In this document: positions 20,525 through 33,397 of the stretch, piece by piece
Layout of the letters: each line of letters starts with the position of its first letter
Position numbering within the stretch: the first letter of the stretch is position 1
Origin: Alligator mississippiensis
Taxonomy: Eukaryota; Chordata; Crocodylia; Alligatoridae
Direction of reading: 5' to 3'
DNA: 64,000 nucleotides
Assembly (NCBI RefSeq): GCF_030867095.1
Contig: NC_081830.1
Span: 37,679,832-37,743,831, forward strand
Program-made: the position numbers and the translations under genes
Notes under the pieces: generated by a model
Database searches by the model: none
Seen by the model: the letters and a program-made list of their open reading frames with translations, nothing else
What the model was told of the DNA's origin: nothing

Positions 20525-22224
20525 CACACACAGTAGCAAGCTACAGAGTCAGGTATACCTATCCTAGAAGCGCTGGAGTCTGCCGTCGATGGCCAGTCGA
20601 GCCTTCTTTCAGCGTGGTGTTATCCTCCAGAAGGGGGTCGCCGGCTGGTCCTTCTGGCTGGACAGGTGTGGTCAAGTTGGAGATGAAGAGGGCGCCCCTG
20701 AGGGTCACTTTTCACTGCCTTTTCTCTGTCCTTGGCAGACTTTGGTGACTCCCCAGTTTTCAGGTTTGCCCAATCCAGGGGTCATTGACTCTCGTGGGAC
20801 TTTCCCCTCCCCCCCCCCCCGCTCGGTGGCTACTGGATGGCATCTGTCAGCCCCAGGGGTCGTGCGCATGAACGTGCAGGTTTGGGAGTCCGTTGATGAA
20901 TTTGGAATAGGGCTCTGGGAGCGGTCGCTCTGGAGATATTCAGCCCCAAAGTTGTTCCCCGGCGTGGATTAACTGAGGCCAGGGCTTCTGGCCCTTGATC
21001 AGTGACGTTTAGAGATTTCCCGGTTGTTACATTGCGTTGTATTGAATTTTTCCGTTGGTTGATCTGCAGCTCCCAGGTGTTAATTTCTGTCTGCTACTAT
21101 GTTACACATTCAATCATGTTACACATTCAATCACGGATTGACTGGCTCTTTCAGGGGCCAGCCTGATACAGGGAAGGGCAGTTTGATTCCTGCCCTTGTT
21201 AACATTGTTACAATGTATAACTTACTTATGAAACTAAACACATTCAGTGGAAAGTTGAAAGGTGAGGAGTCTAAAAGATAAGCTACAAATGCCATGGCAC
21301 ACAAATAGATAAAACTACCAAAATACAAGGGGAGATACAAAATGCACACACACAACTTTGAAAACACAATTCCTCATCTTAAAGTGAAAGAGAGAGGAAG
21401 GAAGAAAAGGTAGAAAAAGGGAAACATATCCAAAGAGGGGAGAGCAAATGCAGGCAAGAGGAAAAGGGGGCTTTCTGCCACACCAGCAGGTGCCGGTGGT
21501 CGGCCCCGGTGGAGTTTGTCGGTTTCCGGTCCCGCCTGAGGTGCTGCGGCCTGGGTTGGGGTCAGCCCCGCTGCCTTGTCCCTGGAGAGGAGTGGGCGTG
21601 GGGAGGGAACGCCCCTGAGATCTTGCCCGGGGCAGGCGGGCGCAAGGAATGCCTGGAGGCTCTGGGCGGCGGCCCTGGCCTCCTTGAGCGCCCCCCAGGC
21701 CGGGCTGTGGATGCGAAGGCCCCAGTGAGTCCCTGGCAGGTGTTGGGCTTGTGCTGGACTGGAAGAGACGTTGAGGGGGAGCTTGCGTGTAGCCAGTGCC
21801 TGGGCCCGCCGTTTCCGTGCGGGTGTTGGTGGAGCGTGGCAGGGGATTTGCCCGAGCTGGGGGTGTCTTTTCCTGGTCGTGGCTTAGGACTGGGTGCGGT
21901 GGCAGGGGCAGGCTGTGTGCGGGGCCAGGAGGGGAGAGGAGGGGCCCGGGTCAGGGGTGGGGGCCTGGAGCAGGGAGGCGGGAGGCGGGCAGCAGGCTGG
22001 AGTTGGGGGAGGCGGGCGGGGGTCAGGGGGTGCGCGCCCAGGGCGAGCAGGGGCGGTGGGCCGTGAGTGCGCACGTGTTGGTGTTGGGCGCGCGTGTGAC
22101 GGGAGGGGCGGGGCGGGGCGGGCTGTGTGCGGGCGCGGGGAGGTGGGGCGGGCCGGGAGCAGGCGTGCGGGGTGGGAGCGGGGTGTACGCCGGCCTGAAA
22201 AGGGCCGGGCGAGGCAGGGCTGGC
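18704..22224 (+). other. 5S intergenic spacer 6 (3,521 bp)
   Basis: (GCAC)9 lies at 20490-20532. The C-run has 12 C after the T, one more than the reference. The 7-bp repeat has two copies. No gene is present. Confidence 0.93.
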
Positions 22225-22345
22225 GCCTACGGCCATACCACCCTGAACACGCCCGATCTCGTCTGATCTCGGAAGCTAAGCAGGGTTGGGCCCGGTTAGT
22301 ACCTGGATGGGAGACCGCCTGGGAATACCGGGTGCTGTAGGCTTT
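22225..22345 (+). rRNA. RNA5S: 5S ribosomal RNA, copy 7
   Basis: Reads as identical to copy 2. The terminator is at 22343-22346 and the upstream A-tract at 22198-22201. Its flank has the two-copy 7-bp repeat. Confidence 0.97.
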
Positions 22346-25300
22346 TGCAACTGTTGCGCGCATCCTGGCCAGCCCTTCTTTCTTGGTCCCTGGCCGGGGG
22401 CCCGGGTTGCCCGGCGCGTGCTGCAGGCTCCCCGCCCCAGCCCTGGAGCACCGGGCAGGGGCAGGGGCAGGGGCAGGGGAGCCCTTGCCCGAGGCGCGTG
22501 GGCCTGTGTGGAGGGGAGCAGGCGGGGGAGCTTGGGGGAGTGCTGCGCCCCCAGCCCGTGGGGGCGGGCCTGGCGCTGGTGCTGGTGCTGGTGCCGGGCG
22601 GGCTGGGGGTGCCGAGGCGGCAGCGTGCGAGCCCAAGCACATCACAATTGCCCTTTACCGTCTGGGGCCGTAGGTGCGCCTTGCCCAGGCTCCTGCGTCG
22701 CCCCGTGGCAGGGAGCGGACGCTGAAGGGCCGAGGGGCCTGCGGAGAAGCAGGGGGGGGTTCCGCTGCCGCTCTCTCCCCTGCCGCCGGCAGCGGCGAAG
22801 GTCTCGGCCGTTGTCCTTGGGAGGCTGCGCGCCTATCTGCCGCGCCGAATGGCCGCCGGCGGCCCTTTCCAGCGAGAATCCGAGCGAGCCCTTTGTGAGC
22901 CCGGCTGAGTGGTCAGGTTGCGCGGCGTGTGGTGGCAGGAGGTTCCGCGCGTGAGCGTCACGGCACGGCCTGGGGTAAAAGAGCTGCCTGGGGGCCGTTT
23001 GCAACTTCCCAGCTGCGGGGTTCACGCCATGAGCCCTGGCCCGTGTCTCGTGCGAGACGGGAAATGGGGAATCCCCACCGAGTCCTCTCTTTGCCGCTCG
23101 CTCGGGAGTTTGGAAACCCTCAGCACGTCCCGCCTCCGGCGTCTCTTTTCTGGAGGGAAAAGGCCTGGCCTCGGGAGCCTCTCCTCCCGCGGGGGACCCT
23201 CCGTGCCGCTCCTCCGCCCGGCTGCCCTTCTCTGTGCCCGCTCCGTGTGTGCCGCGGGAGGTGTGGGGGCCGGAGCGGGGCCCAGCTTGCCAGGCGTGGA
23301 CGCAGCGTGGATGCAGGAGGGGGCGCCGTGGTCCTTTCGGTTGCCAGATCCTTGCGCAGGTGGCCCCGGTCCGCCTTGGCCGTGACCCCGGGGCGCATTT
23401 TTCTGTGGCCGGCACTTCTGGCCAGCTCGCTACTCGCCCCCTTTCCCAGGTCCCGTTCGCCTCTGTTAGAGAGCACGGGGTCCGGCACGGGCCCCTGGCG
23501 CACCCCGCCGCTTGCTTCTCTCTGTCCTGATAAGGGCCCGTTTCCGCTCCCTCCCAGCTTCCGATCCGCAAGTGGACGTTCCCGCCACTCCCCGGACTGC
23601 CTGGCATAGTGACGAGCCCCGGGTGGGGGACCTTGTCGGAGGCTTGGCGGAAGGAAGCGGGAGACGGCCGTTGGCAAGCGGGCCGCCCCGATCCACCTGC
23701 TGAATGACACTCTCCGAGCACTCCAGGCGGCCGGCGAGGCGCGGTTTCCCTGGGGCAGAGCCGCGTTGCTTGCTCCCCGGCAGTCGGTGTTCAGGCAGGC
23801 GCCGAGCGGTTCTGTATTGGACGCCTGTTTCTCCCGGTTTGCCGGGAGCAGAAGATAGGCCGCCTGGCCCGTGGTGCCCTGCATCCCCTCTGGAGCCTGT
23901 GCTCGGGTGCTGGCAGCCCACCAGGGCTCGGGGACCCGGGCGGTTTTCGGCGGGGGCTTGCGTGCTGCGGTTAGGAGCGCGGCCGTTTCCGGTCGGAGCT
24001 GCTCCAGGGCCCGGGGCCGAACGCCAGTGCTGGCTACAAATGTCCAACTCGGGATCCTTAAAATTCTAGTTTATTAGGCGGATTGAAACACTGTAATGAG
24101 TTAAATCATAAACCTTGGGGCTGGTCCCCCCGCACGCACGCACGCACGCACGCACGCACACACACAGTAGCAAGCTACAGAGTCAGGTATACCTATCCTA
24201 GAAGCGCTGGAGTCTGCCGTCGATGGCCAGTCGAGCCTTCTTTCAGCGTGGTGTTATCCTCCAGAAGGGGGTCGCCGGCTGGTCCTTCTGGCTGGACAGG
24301 TGTGGTCAAGTTGGAGATGAAGAGGGCGCCCCTGAGGGTCACTTTTCACTGCCTTTTCTCTGTCCTTGGCAGACTTTGGTGACTCCCCAGTTTTCAGGTT
24401 TGCCCAATACAGGGGTCATTGACTCTCGTGGGACTTTCCCCTCCCCCCCCCCCGCTCGGTGGCTACTGGATGGCATCTGTCAGCCCCAGGGGTCGTGCGC
24501 ATGAACGTGCAGGTTTGGGAGTCCGTTGATGAATTTGGAATAGGGCTCTGGGAGCGGTCGCTCTGGAGATATTCAGCCCCAAAGTTGTTCCCCGGCGTGG
24601 ATTAACTGAGGCCAGGGCTTCTGGCCCTTGATCAGTGACGTTTAGAGATTTCCCGGTTGTTACATTGCGTTGTATTGAATTTTTCCGTTGGTTGATCTGC
24701 AGCTCCCAGGTGTTAATTTCTGTCTGCTACTATGTTACACATTCAATCATGTTACACATTCAATCACGGATTGACTGGCTCTTTCAGGGGCCAGCCTGAT
24801 ACAGGGAAGGGCAGTTTGATTCCTGCCCTTGTTAACATTGTTACAATGTATAACTTACTTATGAAACTAAACACATTCAGTGGAAAGTTGAAAGGTGAGG
24901 AGTCTAAAAGATAAGCTACAAATGCCATGGCACACAAATAGATAAAACTACCAAAATACAAGGGGAGATACAAAATGCACACACACAACTTTGAAAACAC
25001 AATTCCTCATCTTAAAGTGAAAGAGAGAGGAAGGAAGAAAAGGTAGAAAAAGGGAAACATATCCAAAGAGGGGAGAGCAAATGCAGGCAAGAGGAAAAGG
25101 GGGCTTTCTGCCACACCAGCAGGTGCCGGTGGTCGGCCCCGGTGGAGTTTGTCGGTTTCCGGTCCCGCCTGAGGTGCTGCGGCCTGGGTTGGGGTCAGCC
25201 CCGCTGCCTTGTCCCTGGAGAGGAGTGGGCGTGGGGAGGGAACGCCCCTGAGATCTTGCCCGGGGCAGGCGGGCGCAAGGAATGCCTGGAGGCTCTGGGC

Positions 25301-25857
25301 GGCGGCCCTGGCCTCCTTGAGCGCCCCCCAGGCCGGGCTGTGGATGCGAAGGCCCCAGTGAGTCCCTGGCAGGTGTTGGGCTTGTGCTGGACTGGAAGAG
25401 ACGTTGAGGGGGAGCTTGCGTGTAGCCAGTGCCTGGGCCCGCCGTTTCCGTGCGGTTGTTGGTGGAGCGTGGCAGGGGATTTGCCCGAGCTGGGGGTGTC
25501 TTTTCCTGGTCGTGGCTTAGGACTGGGTGCGGTGGCAGGGGTAGGCTGTGTGCGGGGCCAGGAGGGGAGAGGAGGGGCCCGGGTCAGGGGTGGGGGCCTG
25601 GAGCAGGGAGGCGGGAGGCGGGCAGCAGGCTGGAGTTGGGGGAGGCGGGCGGGGGTCAGGGGGTGCGCGCCCAGGGCGAGCAGGGGCGGTGGGCCGTGAG
25701 TGCGCACGTGTTGGTGTTGGGCGCGCGTGTGACGGGAGGGGCGGGGCGGGGCGGGCTGTGTGCGGGCGCGGGGAGGTGGGGCGGGCCGGGAGCAGGCGTG
25801 CGGGGTGGGAGCGGGGTGTACGCCGGCCTGAAAAGGGCCGGGCGAGGCAGGGCTGGC
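22346..25857 (+). other. 5S intergenic spacer 7 (3,512 bp)
   Basis: (GCAC)7 lies at 24132-24166. T at 25456 and T at 25542 form a linked pair shared with spacer 8 only. The 7-bp repeat has two copies. No gene is present. Confidence 0.93.
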
Positions 25858-25978
25858 GCCTACGGCCATACCACCCTGAACACGCCCGATCTCGTCTGAT
25901 CTCGGAAGCTAAGCAGGGTTGGGCCCGGTTAGTACCTGGATGGGAGACCGCCTGGGAATACCGGGTGCTGTAGGCTTT
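25858..25978 (+). rRNA. RNA5S: 5S ribosomal RNA, copy 8
   Basis: Reads as identical to copy 2. The terminator is at 25976-25979 and the upstream A-tract at 25831-25834. The 5' flank carries two linked variants, T at 25456 and T at 25542, shared only as a pair with the flank of copy 9. The 7-bp repeat has two copies. Confidence 0.97.
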
Positions 25979-28900
25979 TGCAACTGTTGCGCGCATCCTG
26001 GCCAGCCCTTCTTTCTTGGTCCCTGGCCGGGGGCCCGGGTTGCCCGGCGCGTGCTGCAGGCTCCCCGCCCCAGCCCTGGAGCACCGGGCAGGGGCAGGGG
26101 CAGGGGCAGGGGAGCCCTTGCCCGAGGCGCGTGGGCCTGTGTGGAGGGGAGCAGGCGGGGGAGCTTGGGGGAGTGCTGCGCCCCCAGCCCGTGGGGGCGG
26201 GCCTGGCGCTGGTGCTGGTGCTGGTGCCGGGCGGGCTGGGGGTGCCGAGGCGGCAGCGTGCGAGCCCAAGCACATCACAATTGCCCTTTACCGTCTGGGG
26301 CCGTAGGTGCGCCTTGCCCAGGCTCCTGCGTCGCCCCGTGGCAGGGAGCGGACGCTGAAGGGCCGAGGGGCCTGCGGAGAAGCAGGGGGGGGTTCCGCTG
26401 CCGCTCTCTCCCCTGCCGCCGGCAGCGGCGAAGGTCTCGGCCGTTGTCCTTGGGAGGCTGCGCGCCTATCTGCCGCGCCGAATGGCCGCCGGCGGCCCTT
26501 TCCAGCGAGAATCCGAGCGAGCCCTTTGTGAGCCCGGCTGAGTGGTCAGGTTGCGCGGCGTGTGGTGGCAGGAGGTTCCGCGCGTGAGCGTCACGGCACG
26601 GCCTGGGGTAAAAGAGCTGCCTGGGGGCCGTTTGCAACTTCCCAGCTGCGGGGTTCACGCCATGAGCCCTGGCCCGTGTCTCGTGCGAGACGGGAAATGG
26701 GGAATCCCCACCGAGTCCTCTCTTTGCCGCTCGCTCGGGAGTTTGGAAACCCTCAGCACGTCCCGCCTCCGGCGTCTCTTTTCTGGAGGGAAAAGGCCTG
26801 GCCTCGGGAGCCTCTCCTCCCGCGGGGGACCCTCCGTGCCGCTCCTCCGCCCGGCTGCCCTTCTCTGTGCCCGCTCCGTGTGTGCCGCGGGAGGTGTGGG
26901 GGCCGGAGCGGGGCCCAGCTTGCCAGGCGTGGACGCAGCGTGGATGCAGGAGGGGGCGCCGTGGTCCTTTCGGTTGCCAGATCCTTGCGCAGGTGGCCCC
27001 GGTCCGCCTTGGCCGTGACCCCGGGGCGCATTTTTCTGTGGCCGGCACTTCTGGCCAGCTCGCTACTCGCCCCCTTTCCCAGGTCCCGTTCGCCTCTGTT
27101 AGAGAGCACGGGGTCCGGCACGGGCCCCTGGCGCACCCCGCCGCTTGCTTCTCTCTGTCCTGATAAGGGCCCGTTTCCGCTCCCTCCCAGCTTCCGATCC
27201 GCAAGTGGACGTTCCCGCCACTCCCCGGACTGCCTGGCATAGTGACGAGCCCCGGGTGGGGGACCTTGTCGGAGGCTTGGCGGAAGGAAGCGGGAGACGG
27301 CCGTTGGCAAGCGGGCCGCCCCGATCCACCTGCTGAATGACACTCTCCGAGCACTCCAGGCGGCCGGCGAGGCGCGGTTTCCCTGGGGCAGAGCCGCGTT
27401 GCTTGCTCCCCGGCAGTCGGTGTTCAGGCAGGCGCCGAGCGGTTCTGTATTGGACGCCTGTTTCTCCCGGTTTGCCGGGAGCAGAAGATAGGCCGCCTGG
27501 CCCGTGGTGCCCTGCATCCCCTCTGGAGCCTGTGCTCGGGTGCTGGCAGCCCACCAGGGCTCGGGGACCCGGGCGGTTTTCGGCGGGGGCTTGCGTGCTG
27601 CGGTTAGGAGCGCGGCCGTTTCCGGTCGGAGCTGCTCCAGGGCCCGGGGCCGAACGCCAGTGCTGGCTACAAATGTCCAACTCGGGATCCTTAAAATTCT
27701 AGTTTATTAGGCGGATTGAAACACTGTAATGAGTTAAATCATAAACCTTGGGGCTGGTCCCCCCGCACGCACGCACGCACGCACGCACGCACACACACAG
27801 TAGCAAGCTACAGAGTCAGGTATACCTATCCTAGAAGCGCTGGAGTCTGCCGTCGATGGCCAGTCGAGCCTTCTTTCAGCGTGGTGTTATCCTCCAGAAG
27901 GGGGTCGCCGGCTGGTCCTTCTGGCTGGACAGGTGTGGTCAAGTTGGAGATGAAGAGGGCGCCCCTGAGGGTCACTTTTCACTGCCTTTTCTCTGTCCTT
28001 GGCAGACTTTGGTGACTCCCCAGTTTTCAGGTTTGCCCAATACAGGGGTCATTGACTCTCGTGGGACTTTCCCCTCCCCCCCCCCGCTCGGTGGCTACTG
28101 GATGGCATCTGTCAGCCCCAGGGGTCGTGCGCATGAACGTGCAGGTTTGGGAGTCCGTTGATGAATTTGGAATAGGGCTCTGGGAGCGGTCGCTCTGGAG
28201 ATATTCAGCCCCAAAGTTGTTCCCCGGCGTGGATTAACTGAGGCCAGGGCTTCTGGCCCTTGATCAGTGACGTTTAGAGATTTCCCGGTTGTTACATTGC
28301 GTTGTATTGAATTTTTCCGTTGGTTGATCTGCAGCTCCCAGGTGTTAATTTCTGTCTGCTACTATGTTACACATTCAATCATGTTACACATTCAATCACG
28401 GATTGACTGGCTCTTTCAGGGGCCAGCCTGATACAGGGAAGGGCAGTTTGATTCCTGCCCTTGTTAACATTGTTACAATGTATAACTTACTTATGAAACT
28501 AAACACATTCAGTGGAAAGTTGAAAGGTGAGGAGTCTAAAAGATAAGCTACAAATGCCATGGCACACAAATAGATAAAACTACCAAAATACAAGGGGAGA
28601 TACAAAATGCACACACACAACTTTGAAAACACAATTCCTCATCTTAAAGTGAAAGAGAGAGGAAGGAAGAAAAGGTAGAAAAAGGGAAACATATCCAAAG
28701 AGGGGAGAGCAAATGCAGGCAAGAGGAAAAGGGGGCTTTCTGCCACACCAGCAGGTGCCGGTGGTCGGCCCCGGTGGAGTTTGTCGGTTTCCGGTCCCGC
28801 CTGAGGTGCTGCGGCCTGGGTTGGGGTCAGCCCCGCTGCCTTGTCCCTGGAGAGGAGTGGGCGTGGGGAGGGAACGCCCCTGAGATCTTGCCCGGGGCAG

Positions 28901-29489
28901 GCGGGCGCAAGGAATGCCTGGAGGCTCTGGGCGGCGGCCCTGGCCTCCTTGAGCGCCCCCCAGGCCGGGCTGTGGATGCGAAGGCCCCAGTGAGTCCCTG
29001 GCAGGTGTTGGGCTTGTGCTGGACTGGAAGAGACGTTGAGGGGGAGCTTGCGTGTAGCCAGTGCCTGGGCCCGCCGTTTCCGTGCGGTTGTTGGTGGAGC
29101 GTGGCAGGGGATTTGCCCGAGCTGGGGGTGTCTTTTCCTGGTCGTGGCTTAGGACTGGGTGCGGTGGCAGGGGTAGGCTGTGTGCGGGGCCAGGAGGGGA
29201 GAGGAGGGGCCCGGGTCAGGGGTGGGGGCCTGGAGCAGGGAGGCGGGAGGCGGGCAGCAGGCTGGAGTTGGGGGAGGCGGGCGGGGGTCAGGGGGTGCGC
29301 GCCCAGGGCGAGCAGGGGCGGTGGGCCGTGAGTGCGCACGTGTTGGTGTTGGGCGCGCGTGTGACGGGAGGGGCGGGGCGGGGCGGGCTGTGTGCGGGCG
29401 CGGGGAGGTGGGGCGGGCCGGGAGCAGGCGTGCGGGGTGGGAGCGGGGTGTACGCCGGCCTGAAAAGGGCCGGGCGAGGCAGGGCTGGC
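25979..29489 (+). other. 5S intergenic spacer 8 (shortest, 3,511 bp)
   Basis: (GCAC)7 lies at 27765-27799. The C-run has only 10 C after the T. It carries the spacer 7 pair, T at 29088 and T at 29174. These two neighbouring spacers look like a recent duplication. No gene is present. Confidence 0.93.
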
Positions 29490-29610
29490 GCCTACGGCCA
29501 TGCCACCCTGAACACGCCCGATCTCGTCTGATCTCGGAAGCTAAGCAGGGTTGGGCCCGGTTAGTACCTGGATGGGAGACCGCCTGGGAATACCGGGTGC
29601 TGTAGGCTTT
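29490..29610 (+). rRNA. RNA5S: 5S ribosomal RNA, copy 9 (variant A13G)
   Basis: The only divergent gene in the window: nt 13 (position 29502) is G where the other 17 copies have A. This base is the last loop A residue before helix II, near the three-way junction. It lies outside box A, the intermediate element and box C, so polymerase III transcription should not be directly impaired. The rest of the gene matches copy 2. The terminator is at 29608-29611 and the A-tract at 29463-29466. The flank has the two-copy 7-bp repeat with linked T at 29088 and T at 29174. It may be a functional minor variant or an early-stage pseudogene; a single change cannot decide. Confidence 0.93.
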
Positions 29611-32600
29611 TGCAACTGTTGCGCGCATCCTGGCCAGCCCTTCTTTCTTGGTCCCTGGCCGGGGGCCCGGGTTGCCCGGCGCGTGCTGCAGGCTCCCCGC
29701 CCCAGCCCTGGAGCACCGGGCAGGGGCAGGGGCAGGGGCAGGGGAGCCCTTGCCCGAGGCGCGTGGGCCTGTGTGGAGGGGAGCAGGCGGGGGAGCTTGG
29801 GGGAGTGCTGCGCCCCCAGCCCGTGGGGGCGGGCCTGGCGCTGGTGCTGGTGCTGGTGCCGGGCGGGCTGGGGGTGCCGAGGCGGCAGCGTGCGAGCCCA
29901 AGCACATCACAATTGCCCTTTACCGTCTGGGGCCGTAGGTGCGCCTTGCCCAGGCTCCTGCGTCGCCCCGTGGCAGGGAGCGGACGCTGAAGGGCCGAGG
30001 GGCCTGCGGAGAAGCAGGGGGGGGTTCCGCTGCCGCTCTCTCCCCTGCCGCCGGCAGCGGCGAAGGTCTCGGCCGTTGTCCTTGGGAGGCTGCGCGCCTA
30101 TCTGCCGCGCCGAATGGCCGCCGGCGGCCCTTTCCAGCGAGAATCCGAGCGAGCCCTTTGTGAGCCCGGCTGAGTGGTCAGGTTGCGCGGCGTGTGGTGG
30201 CAGGAGGTTCCGCGCGTGAGCGTCACGGCACGGCCTGGGGTAAAAGAGCTGCCTGGGGGCCGTTTGCAACTTCCCAGCTGCGGGGTTCACGCCATGAGCC
30301 CTGGCCCGTGTCTCGTGCGAGACGGGAAATGGGGAATCCCCACCGAGTCCTCTCTTTGCCGCTCGCTCGGGAGTTTGGAAACCCTCAGCACGTCCCGCCT
30401 CCGGCGTCTCTTTTCTGGAGGGAAAAGGCCTGGCCTCGGGAGCCTCTCCTCCCGCGGGGGACCCTCCGTGCCGCTCCTCCGCCCGGCTGCCCTTCTCTGT
30501 GCCCGCTCCGTGTGTGCCGCGGGAGGTGTGGGGGCCGGAGCGGGGCCCAGCTTGCCAGGCGTGGACGCAGCGTGGATGCAGGAGGGGGCGCCGTGGTCCT
30601 TTCGGTTGCCAGATCCTTGCGCAGGTGGCCCCGGTCCGCCTTGGCCGTGACCCCGGGGCGCATTTTTCTGTGGCCGGCACTTCTGGCCAGCTCGCTACTC
30701 GCCCCCTTTCCCAGGTCCCGTTCGCCTCTGTTAGAGAGCACGGGGTCCGGCACGGGCCCCTGGCGCACCCCGCCGCTTGCTTCTCTCTGTCCTGATAAGG
30801 GCCCGTTTCCGCTCCCTCCCAGCTTCCGATCCGCAAGTGGACGTTCCCGCCACTCCCCGGACTGCCTGGCATAGTGACGAGCCCCGGGTGGGGGACCTTG
30901 TCGGAGGCTTGGCGGAAGGAAGCGGGAGACGGCCGTTGGCAAGCGGGCCGCCCCGATCCACCTGCTGAATGACACTCTCCGAGCACTCCAGGCGGCCGGC
31001 GAGGCGCGGTTTCCCTGGGGCAGAGCCGCGTTGCTTGCTCCCCGGCAGTCGGTGTTCAGGCAGGCGCCGAGCGGTTCTGTATTGGACGCCTGTTTCTCCC
31101 GGTTTGCCGGGAGCAGAAGATAGGCCGCCTGGCCCGTGGTGCCCTGCATCCCCTCTGGAGCCTGTGCTCGGGTGCTGGCAGCCCACCAGGGCTCGGGGAC
31201 CCGGGCGGTTTTCGGCGGGGGCTTGCGTGCTGCGGTTAGGAGCGCGGCCGTTTCCGGTCGGAGCTGCTCCAGGGCCCGGGGCCGAACGCCAGTGCTGGCT
31301 ACAAATGTCCAACTCGGGATCCTTAAAATTCTAGTTTATTAGGCGGATTGAAACACTGTAATGAGTTAAATCATAAACCTTGGGGCTGGTCCCCCCGCAC
31401 GCACGCACGCACGCACGCACGCACACACACAGTAGCAAGCTACAGAGTCAGGTATACCTATCCTAGAAGCGCTGGAGTCTGCCGTCGATGGCCAGTCGAG
31501 CCTTCTTTCAGCGTGGTGTTATCCTCCAGAAGGGGGTCGCCGGCTGGTCCTTCTGGCTGGACAGGTGTGGTCAAGTTGGAGATGAAGAGGGCGCCCCTGA
31601 GGGTCACTTTTCACTGCCTTTTCTCTGTCCTTGGCAGACTTTGGTGACTCCCCAGTTTTCAGGTTTGCCCAATACAGGGGTCATTGACTCTCGTGGGACT
31701 TTCCCCTCCCCCCCCCCCCCGCTCGGTGGCTACTGGATGGCATCTGTCAGCCCCAGGGGTCGTGCGCATGAACGTGCAGGTTTGGGAGTCCGTTGATGAA
31801 TTTGGAATAGGGCTCTGGGAGTGGTCGCTCTGGAGATATTCAGCCCCAAAGTTGTTCCCCGGCGTGGATTAACTGAGGCCAGGGCTTCTGGCCCTTGATC
31901 AGTGACGTTTAGAGATTTCCCGGTTGTTACATTGCGTTGTATTGAATTTTTCCGTTGGTTGATCTGCAGCTCCCAGGTGTTAATTTCTGTCTGCTACTAT
32001 GTTACACATTCAATCATGTTACACATTCAATCACGGATTGACTGGCTCTTTCAGGGGCCAGCCTGATACAGGGAAGGGCAGTTTGATTCCTGCCCTTGTT
32101 AACATTGTTACAATGTATAACTTACTTATGAAACTAAACACATTCAGTGGAAAGTTGAAAGGTGAGGAGTCTAAAAGATAAGCTACAAATGCCATGGCAC
32201 ACAAATAGATAAAACTACCAAAATACAAGGGGAGATACAAAATGCACACACACAACTTTGAAAACACAATTCCTCATCTTAAAGTGAAAGAGAGAGGAAG
32301 GAAGAAAAGGTAGAAAAAGGGAAACATATCCAAAGAGGGGAGAGCAAATGCAGGCAAGAGGAAAAGGGGGCTTTCTGCCACACCAGCAGGTGCCGGTGGT
32401 CGGCCCCGGTGGAGTTTGTCGGTTTCCGGTCCCGCCTGAGGTGCTGCGGCCTGGGTTGGGGTCAGCCCCGCTGCCTTGTCCCTGGAGAGGAGTGGGCGTG
32501 GGAGGGAACGCCCCTGAGATCTTGCCCGGGGCAGGCGGGCGCAAGGAATGCCTGGAGGCTCTGGGCGGCGGCCCTGGCCTCCTTGAGCGCCCCCCAGGCC

Positions 32601-33130
32601 GGGCTGTGGATGCGAAGGCCCCAGTGAGTCCCTGGCAGGTGTTGGGCTTGTGCTGGACTGGAAGAGACGTTGAGGGGGAGCTTGCGTGTAGCCAGTGCCT
32701 GGGCCCGCCGTTTCCGTGCGGGTGTTGGTGGAGCGTGGCAGGGGATTTGCCCGAGCTGGGGGTGTCTTTTCCTGGTCGTGGCTTAGGACTGGGTGCGGTG
32801 GCAGGGGCAGGCTGTGTGCGGGGCCAGGAGGGGAGAGGAGGGGCCCGGGTCAGGGGTGGGGGCCTGGAGCAGGGAGGCGGGAGGCGGGAGGCGGGCAGCA
32901 GGCTGGAGTTGGGGGAGGCGGGCGGGGGTCAGGGGGTGCGCGCCCAGGGCGAGCAGGGGCGGTGGGCCGTGAGTGCGCACGTGTTGGTGTTGGGCGCGCG
33001 TGTGACGGGAGGGGCGGGGCGGGGCGGGCTGTGTGCGGGCGCGGGGAGGTGGGGCGGGCCGGGAGCAGGCGTGCGGGGTGGGAGCGGGGTGTACGCCGGC
33101 CTGAAAAGGGCCGGGCGAGGCAGGGCTGGC
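29611..33130 (+). other. 5S intergenic spacer 9 (3,520 bp)
   Basis: (GCAC)7 lies at 31397-31431. The C-run at 31703-31720 has 13 C after the T. T at 31822 is shared with spacers 2 and 4. One G is missing near 32498-32502. The 7-bp repeat has three copies. Gains and losses cancel, so the length equals the reference although four loci differ. Confidence 0.93.
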
Positions 33131-33251
33131 GCCTACGGCCATACCACCCTGAACACGCCCGATCTCGTCTGATCTCGGAAGCTAAGCAGGGTTGGGCCCG
33201 GTTAGTACCTGGATGGGAGACCGCCTGGGAATACCGGGTGCTGTAGGCTTT
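33131..33251 (+). rRNA. RNA5S: 5S ribosomal RNA, copy 10
   Basis: Reads as identical to copy 2. The terminator is at 33249-33252 and the upstream A-tract at 33104-33107. It is followed about 110 bp downstream by an expanded CAGGGG run (6 units where the other units have 4). Its flank has the three-copy 7-bp repeat. Confidence 0.97.
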
Positions 33252-33361
33252 TGCAACTGTTGCGCGCATCCTGGCCAGCCCTTCTTTCTTGGTCCCTGGC
33301 CGGGGGCCCGGGTTGCCCGGCGCGTGCTGCAGGCTCCCCGCCCCAGCCCTGGAGCACCGGG

Positions 33362-33397
33362 CAGGGGCAGGGGCAGGGGCAGGGGCAGGGGCAGGGG
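33362..33397 (+). repeat. (CAGGGG)6 microsatellite, expanded allele
   Basis: Two extra units, 12 bp in all, are present in this copy alone. Confidence 0.9.
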
